Origin: Streptomyces sp. NRRL F-5727
GTDB lineage: Bacteria; Actinomycetota; Actinomycetes; Streptomycetales; Streptomycetaceae
Assembly: GCF_000719555.1 (NCBI RefSeq)
Contig: NZ_JOGX01000095.1
Coordinates: 1 to 18,372 of the forward strand
Direction: 5' to 3'
Length of the DNA: 18,372 nucleotides
The translations under genes were made by a program, and so were the position numbers. Below the pieces are notes generated by a model, which ran no database searches, had not been told where the DNA came from, and saw nothing but the letters and a program-made list of their open reading frames with translations. Positions 13,553 through 18,372 of this stretch are shown piece after piece (positions within the stretch are counted from its first letter, which is position 1; each line of letters opens with the position of its first letter).

Positions 13553-13677
13553 GCCCCCATTCTGCGTCCGCCCCGGCCCGTGCGACGAGCGGGGGCGCCA
13601 CCCGCCGGGGTGATGCCGTTCGCCGGCCGGGCCGGGTTTTCCACAGGTCACGGCGGTTGTCGGTGGCGGGGTGCACG
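13553..13677. other. Divergent gap between the AraC gene and lhr
   Basis: It must hold promoters for both directions, but no clean -35/-10 pairs are recognised. It contains one DnaA-box-like nonamer at 13637-13645 and a GGCGGGG at 13665-13671 that could serve as ribosome site for ATG 13678. Confidence 0.45.
13637..13645 (+). promoter_or_regulatory. DnaA-box-like nonamer upstream of lhr
   Basis: TTTTCCACA, one base away from the TTGTCCACA found twice at recA and also followed by GG. It lies 33 nt before ATG 13678. It could be chance. Confidence 0.35.
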
Positions 13678-16600
13678 ATGGGAGGCATGGTCACGTCCGC
13701 GCTCGAAGACTTCTCCCCGGCCACCCGAGGGTGGTTCACCGGGGCGTTCACCGCGCCCACGGCCGCCCAGGAGGGCGCCTGGCGGGCCATCGGCGCGGGC
13801 TCCGACGTGCTCGTCGTGGCGCCGACCGGCTCGGGCAAGACGCTGGCCGCCTTCCTCGCCTCCCTGGACCGGCTGGCGTCCTCGCCCGTGCCCGCCGAGC
13901 CGAAGAAGCGCTGCCGGGTGCTCTACGTCTCCCCGCTCAAGGCGCTCGCGGTCGACGTCGAGCGGAACCTGCGGTCGCCCCTGACCGGCATCCGCCAGGA
14001 GTCCGTCCGGCTCGGGCTGCCCGAGCCGGACGTGCGGGTCGGCATCCGCTCCGGCGACACCCCGGCCGCCGAGCGCCGCGCGCTCGCCACCAGGCCGCCG
14101 GACATCCTGATCACCACCCCCGAATCCCTCTTCCTGATGCTGACCTCGGCCACCCGGGAGGCGCTGGCCGGGGTGGAGACGGTCATCCTGGACGAGGTCC
14201 ACGCGGTCGCCGGCACCAAGCGCGGCGCGCACCTCGCGCTCACCCTGGAGCGGCTCGACGAGCTGCTGCCCCGCCCCGCCCGCCGGATCGGCCTGTCGGC
14301 CACGGTCCGCCCGGTCGACGAGGTCGCCCGCTTCCTCTCCCCCGGCCGCCAGGTGGAGATCGTCCAGCCGCCGTCGGGCAAGGAGTTCGACCTCTCCGTC
14401 GTCGTGCCCGTGGAGGACATGGGCGAGCTGGGCGGCTCCCCCGCGTCGGAGGGCAAGGACGGCGGGGACAAGCCGTCGATCTGGCCGCACGTCGAGGAGC
14501 GGATCGCCGACCTCGTCCAGGCCCACCGCTCCACCATCGTCTTCGCCAACTCGCGGCGCCTCGCCGAGCGGCTCTGCAACCGGCTGAACGAGATCGCCTA
14601 CGAGCGGGCGACCGGCGAACCCGCCCCGGAAGGCGCCCCGCCCGCCGAGATCATGGCCCAGTCCGGCGCGGCGCAGGGCGCACCGCCGCTGCTCGCCCGC
14701 GCCCACCACGGATCGGTCTCCAAGGAGCAGCGCGCCCAGGTCGAGGAGGACCTCAAGGCGGGCCGGCTGCCCGCCGTGGTCGCCACCTCCAGCCTGGAGC
14801 TCGGCATCGACATGGGCGCCGTCGACCTCGTGGTCCAGGTCGAGTCGCCGCCCTCCGTGGCCTCCGGGCTCCAGCGCGTCGGCCGCGCCGGGCACCAGGT
14901 CGGCGCGGTCTCCACGGGCGTGGTCTTCCCGAAGTACCGCGGCGACCTGGTGCAGGCCGCCGTGGTCACCGAGCGGATGCGGTCCGGATCCATCGAGTCG
15001 CTGCGGATCCCGGCCAACCCGCTGGACGTGCTGGCACAGCAGCTGGTCGCGATGGTCGCCCTGGACACCTGGCAGGTGGACGACCTGCTGACGGTGGTGC
15101 GCCGGGCCGCCCCGTTCGCGTCCCTCCCGGAATCGGCCTTCACGGGCGTGCTGGACATGCTCGCGGGCCGCTACCCGTCGGACGCCTTCGCCGAGCTGCG
15201 CCCGCGCGTGGTGTGGGACCGGGTCACCGGCACGGTCACCGGCCGGCCCGGCGCGCAGCGGCTCGCGGTCACCTCCGGCGGCACGATCCCGGACCGGGGC
15301 CTGTTCGGGGTGTTCCTGGCCGGGGCCGACCCGAAGAAGGGCGGCGGCCGGGTCGGCGAGCTCGACGAGGAGATGGTGTACGAGTCGCGGGTCGGCGACG
15401 TCTTCACGCTCGGCACCACGTCCTGGCGGATCGAGGACATCACCCGCGACCGGGTCCTGGTCTCCCCGGCGCCGGGCGTGCCGGGCCGGCTGCCGTTCTG
15501 GAAGGGCGACCAGCTGGGCCGCCCGCTGGAACTGGGCCGCGCGGTGGGCGCGTTCCTGCGCGAGCTGGGCGCGCTCGGCGAGGAGGACGCCCGGCTGCGC
15601 CTGATCGCGGCGGGCCTGGACGCCTGGGCGGCGGACAACGTCCTGGCGTATCTGAGGGAGCAGCGGGAGGCGTGCGGCCATGTGCCGGACGACCGCACGA
15701 TCCTGGTGGAGCGGTTCCGGGACGAGCTGGGCGACTGGCGGGTCGTCGTCCACTCCCCGTTCGGGGCGCAGGTGCACGCGCCGTGGGCGCTGGCGCTCGG
15801 CGCCCGGCTCGCCGAGCGGTACGGCATGGACGCGCAGGTGATGCACGCCGACGACGGCATCGTGCTGCGGCTGCCGGACGCCGATCTGATGGGCCTCGAC
15901 ATGGGGCTCGACCTGCTGGACCACGAGCCGGTCGACCCGAGCCGCCACCAGGACACCGCGTACGACGCCGACCAGGCGCCGGTCGGCGCCGCGGACACGC
16001 TCTTCGACAAGGGCGAGGTCGCCCAGATCGTCACCGACCAGGTGGGCGGCTCCGCGCTGTTCGCCTCCCGGTTCCGCGAGTGCGCCGCCCGGGCCCTGCT
16101 GCTGCCGAAGCGGAACCCGGGGAAGCGGACCCCGCTCTGGCAGCAGCGGCAGCGCGCCGCGCAACTGCTCCAGGTGGCGAGCGAGTTCGGCTCCTTCCCG
16201 ATCGTCCTGGAGGCCGTCCGCGAGTGCCTCCAGGACGTCTTCGACGTGCCCGGCCTGACCGAGCTGATGGGTGACATCGAGGCCCGCCGGGTCCGCCTCG
16301 TCGAGGTCACCACCCCCGAGCCCTCCCCCTTCGCCCGCTCGCTGCTCTTCGGCTACGTGGCGCAGTTCCTGTACGAGGGCGACTCCCCGCTCGCCGAGCG
16401 CCGGGCGGCCGCGCTGTCGCTGGACTCCCGGCTGCTGGCCGAGCTGCTCGGCCAGGCGGAGCTGCGGGAGCTGCTGGACCCGGAGGTGCTGACGGAGCTG
16501 GAGCGGGAGCTCCAGTGGCTCACCGAGGACCGGCGGATCAAGGACCGCGAGGGCGTCGCCGACCTGCTGCGGGTCCTCGGCCCGCTGACCGACGCCGAGC

Positions 16601-18333
16601 TGGCCGCGCGCGGCGCCGACGAGGGCTGGGTGCGGGAGCTGGCCAGGTCCCGCCGCGCCATCGCGGTGCGGATCGCGGGCACCGAGCACTGGGCGGCGAT
16701 CGAGGACGCCGGCCGGCTGCGGGACGCCCTCGGCACGGCGCTCCCGGTCGGCGTGCCGGAGGCGTTCACCGAGCCGGTCAAGGACCCGCTCGGCGACCTC
16801 CTCGCCCGGTACGCCCGCACCCACGGCCCCTTCACCTCCTCACAGGCGGCGACCCGCTTCGGGCTGGGCGCCGCGGTCACCGACGGCGCGCTGCAGCGGC
16901 TCGCCGCGGCCGGCCGGGTCGTCCAGGGCGAGTTCCACCCCTCGGGCATCGGCCAGGAGTGGTGTGACGCGGCCGTCCTGCGCCGGCTGCGCCGCCGCTC
17001 CCTGGCGGCCCTGCGGCACGAGCTGGAGCCGGTGCCGCCGGCGGCGCTGGCCACCTTCCTGCCCCAGTGGCAGCACCTCGGGGGCAGCAGTCTGCGCGGG
17101 ATCGACGGTCTGGCCCGGGCGGTGGAGCAGCTGCAGGGCGCGCCGGTGCCGGCCTCGGCCCTGGAGAAGCTGGTCCTGCCGTCCCGGGTCCGGGACTACT
17201 CCCCGGCGATGCTGGACGAGCTGACCACCACCGGCGAGGTCGTCTGGGCCGGGGCCGGTTCGCTGCCCGGCAAGGACGGCTGGGTGTCGCTCTACCTCGC
17301 GGACGCGGCCCCGCTGCTGTTGCCCCCGCCGCACCCGCTGGAGCTCACCGCGCTCCACGAGTCGGTGCTGACGGCCCTGTCCGGGGGGTACGGGCTGTTC
17401 TTCCGGCAGATCGCCGACCAGGTCCGGATCACCACCCACCCGGACGCCACGGACCCGCAGCTCGCCGACGCCCTGTGGGACCTGGCCTGGTCGGGCCGGC
17501 TCACCAACGACACCGTGGCGCCGCTGCGTGCCCTCCTCGGCTCGGGCCGCACCGCGGGCTCGACCGCCCACCGGGCCCGCCGCACGGTGCCGCGCGGGCG
17601 GTTCGGGGCGCTGGGCGCCACCCGGCCGGCCTCGCGTTCGGGCCCGCCGACGGTCTCGGGCCGCTGGGCGCTGCTGCCCCCCGCCGAGCCGGAGCCGACC
17701 CACCGGGCCCACGCGCTGGCCCGCACCCTCCTGGACCGGCACGGGGTGGTGACCCGTGGCGCCGTGGCCGCCGAGGGCGTCGAGGGCGGTTTCTCAGCCG
17801 TCTACCGGATCCTGTCGGCCTTCGAGGACAGCGGCCAGGCCCGACGGGGCTATGTGGTGGAGGGGCTGGGCGCGGCGCAGTTCGCGATGGACGGGGCCGT
17901 GGACCGGCTGAGGGCGGCGGCGACCGCCCGGGACCGGGGCGCCGAGGCGGGCGCGGGCCCGCGCGCGGTGGTGCTGGCCGCCGCCGATCCGGCGAACGCG
18001 TACGGGGCGGCGCTGTCGTGGCCGGAGCCGCCGACGGGCGCCGGGCACAAGCCGGGCCGCAAGGCGGGCGCCCTGGTGGTCCTGGTCGACGGCGAGCTGA
18101 CGCTGTACGTGGAGCGCGGCGGCAAGTCGGTGCTGTCCTGGCCGACGGAGCCGGACGACCCGGCCCTGACGGCCGCGGCGGGAGCCCTGGCCGAGGCCGC
18201 CCGGGCGGGCGCGCTGGGCACGGTCACGGTGGAGCGGATCAACGGCGCGACGGCCCTGACCTCCCCCTTGGCCCGATCCCTGGAGACCGCCGGCTTCGTC
18301 GCCACCCCCCGCGGCCTCCGCCTCAGACCCTGA
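13678..18333 (+). CDS. lhr: ATP-dependent DNA helicase Lhr (large superfamily 2 helicase)
   Basis: The 1,551-residue protein is close to the family length of about 1,500-1,550. Lhr is a 3'-5' ssDNA-dependent ATPase and translocase implicated in DNA repair. Seen here are Walker A APTGSGKT (48-55), DEVH box (172-175), motif III SAT (207-209), ARAHHGSVSKEQRAQVEEDL in the second RecA fold, and motif VI QRVGRAGH (399-406), followed by the winged-helix and Lhr-specific domains. The large C-terminal half contains DPANAYGAALSWPEP and GALVVLVDGELTLYVERGGK, typical of actinobacterial Lhr. Start choice: ATG 13678 has GGCGGGG 6 nt upstream; ATG 13687 (MVTSALEDF) has GGGAGG only 1 nt away. A nei-type glycosylase often follows in Streptomyces, but it would lie beyond the window. 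Confidence 0.96.
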   Translation: MGGMVTSALEDFSPATRGWFTGAFTAPTAAQEGAWRAIGAGSDVLVVAPTGSGKTLAAFLASLDRLASSPVPAEPKKRCRVLYVSPLKALAVDVERNLRSPLTGIRQESVRLGLPEPDVRVGIRSGDTPAAERRALATRPPDILITTPESLFLMLTSATREALAGVETVILDEVHAVAGTKRGAHLALTLERLDELLPRPARRIGLSATVRPVDEVARFLSPGRQVEIVQPPSGKEFDLSVVVPVEDMGELGGSPASEGKDGGDKPSIWPHVEERIADLVQAHRSTIVFANSRRLAERLCNRLNEIAYERATGEPAPEGAPPAEIMAQSGAAQGAPPLLARAHHGSVSKEQRAQVEEDLKAGRLPAVVATSSLELGIDMGAVDLVVQVESPPSVASGLQRVGRAGHQVGAVSTGVVFPKYRGDLVQAAVVTERMRSGSIESLRIPANPLDVLAQQLVAMVALDTWQVDDLLTVVRRAAPFASLPESAFTGVLDMLAGRYPSDAFAELRPRVVWDRVTGTVTGRPGAQRLAVTSGGTIPDRGLFGVFLAGADPKKGGGRVGELDEEMVYESRVGDVFTLGTTSWRIEDITRDRVLVSPAPGVPGRLPFWKGDQLGRPLELGRAVGAFLRELGALGEEDARLRLIAAGLDAWAADNVLAYLREQREACGHVPDDRTILVERFRDELGDWRVVVHSPFGAQVHAPWALALGARLAERYGMDAQVMHADDGIVLRLPDADLMGLDMGLDLLDHEPVDPSRHQDTAYDADQAPVGAADTLFDKGEVAQIVTDQVGGSALFASRFRECAARALLLPKRNPGKRTPLWQQRQRAAQLLQVASEFGSFPIVLEAVRECLQDVFDVPGLTELMGDIEARRVRLVEVTTPEPSPFARSLLFGYVAQFLYEGDSPLAERRAAALSLDSRLLAELLGQAELRELLDPEVLTELERELQWLTEDRRIKDREGVADLLRVLGPLTDAELAARGADEGWVRELARSRRAIAVRIAGTEHWAAIEDAGRLRDALGTALPVGVPEAFTEPVKDPLGDLLARYARTHGPFTSSQAATRFGLGAAVTDGALQRLAAAGRVVQGEFHPSGIGQEWCDAAVLRRLRRRSLAALRHELEPVPPAALATFLPQWQHLGGSSLRGIDGLARAVEQLQGAPVPASALEKLVLPSRVRDYSPAMLDELTTTGEVVWAGAGSLPGKDGWVSLYLADAAPLLLPPPHPLELTALHESVLTALSGGYGLFFRQIADQVRITTHPDATDPQLADALWDLAWSGRLTNDTVAPLRALLGSGRTAGSTAHRARRTVPRGRFGALGATRPASRSGPPTVSGRWALLPPAEPEPTHRAHALARTLLDRHGVVTRGAVAAEGVEGGFSAVYRILSAFEDSGQARRGYVVEGLGAAQFAMDGAVDRLRAAATARDRGAEAGAGPRAVVLAAADPANAYGAALSWPEPPTGAGHKPGRKAGALVVLVDGELTLYVERGGKSVLSWPTEPDDPALTAAAGALAEAARAGALGTVTVERINGATALTSPLARSLETAGFVATPRGLRLRP

Positions 18334-18337
18334 CCTC

Positions 18338-18371
18338 GACCGCCGACCCCCGACGACCGCCGACCCCCGAC
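18338..18371. repeat. Tandem 17-bp duplication after lhr
   Basis: GACCGCCGACCCCCGAC occurs twice in direct succession (18338-18354 and 18355-18371) right after the lhr stop. The window ends there, so further copies may exist. It probably arose by slippage; no function is inferred. Confidence 0.8.
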
Positions 18372-18372
18372 C

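Noticed and set aside
13648..16824. A 1,058-residue minus-strand open frame antisense to lhr
   Set aside because: The sequence is Arg/Gly/Leu-rich with no motif, while the plus strand encodes full-length Lhr with all helicase motifs.

Overview
The window is high-GC actinobacterial chromosome, almost certainly Streptomyces or a close relative. Third codon positions are strongly GC-biased. RecA carries a long Ala/Lys-rich tail, the DnaA-type boxes read TTGTCCACA, a DUF3046 gene is present, and there is a single-chain Lhr helicase of about 1,550 residues. I see no rRNA, tRNA, CRISPR array, insertion sequence or prophage. No stretch longer than 300 bases lacks a gene; the largest gap is 227 nt (3566-3792).

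Layout. At the left edge, a cysteine dioxygenase (N-terminus cut off) and a rhodanese-domain protein form a plus-strand pair with a 4-nt overlap. They converge on recA-recX, which lies on the minus strand. recA has a readable promoter (TTGACA, 18 nt, TCTTAT) with a LexA/SOS box over its spacer and -10, and two identical DnaA-type boxes 95 bp apart bracket that promoter. Upstream on the same strand are an unrecognised 198-residue helical protein and a cytoplasmic-looking SGNH/GDSL hydrolase. A 94-bp AT-rich gap separates the hydrolase from a plus-strand two-component system (NarL-type histidine kinase and LuxR-type response regulator, overlapping ATGA). Then follows a cydA-cydB pair for a strikingly reduced cytochrome bd-type oxidase, split by a 42-bp hexanucleotide repeat.

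Next, a minus-strand AI-2E/UPF0118 family membrane protein and a DUF3046 protein are followed, after a divergent 79-bp gap, by a plus-strand protein resembling the prenyltransferase/squalene-cyclase repeat fold, with an apparently leaderless promoter. An AraC-type regulator, azlC and azlD form a compact minus-strand operon for branched-chain amino-acid efflux. The right end is filled by the large helicase gene lhr.

How they fit together. recA, recX, the DUF3046 gene and lhr form a conserved DNA-repair neighbourhood. The two-component system, reduced bd oxidase, SGNH hydrolase, unknown protein and AI-2E gene lie between recA and the DUF3046 gene, which from memory are adjacent in mycobacteria. 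The most unusual item is the CydA/CydB pair. Haem ligands and proton-channel glutamates are kept, but the quinol-binding Q-loop is about 100 residues shorter than in E. coli, residue 257 is Gln instead of the essential Glu, and CydB has only 259 residues. Functional statements rest on motif recognition; no database search was possible.
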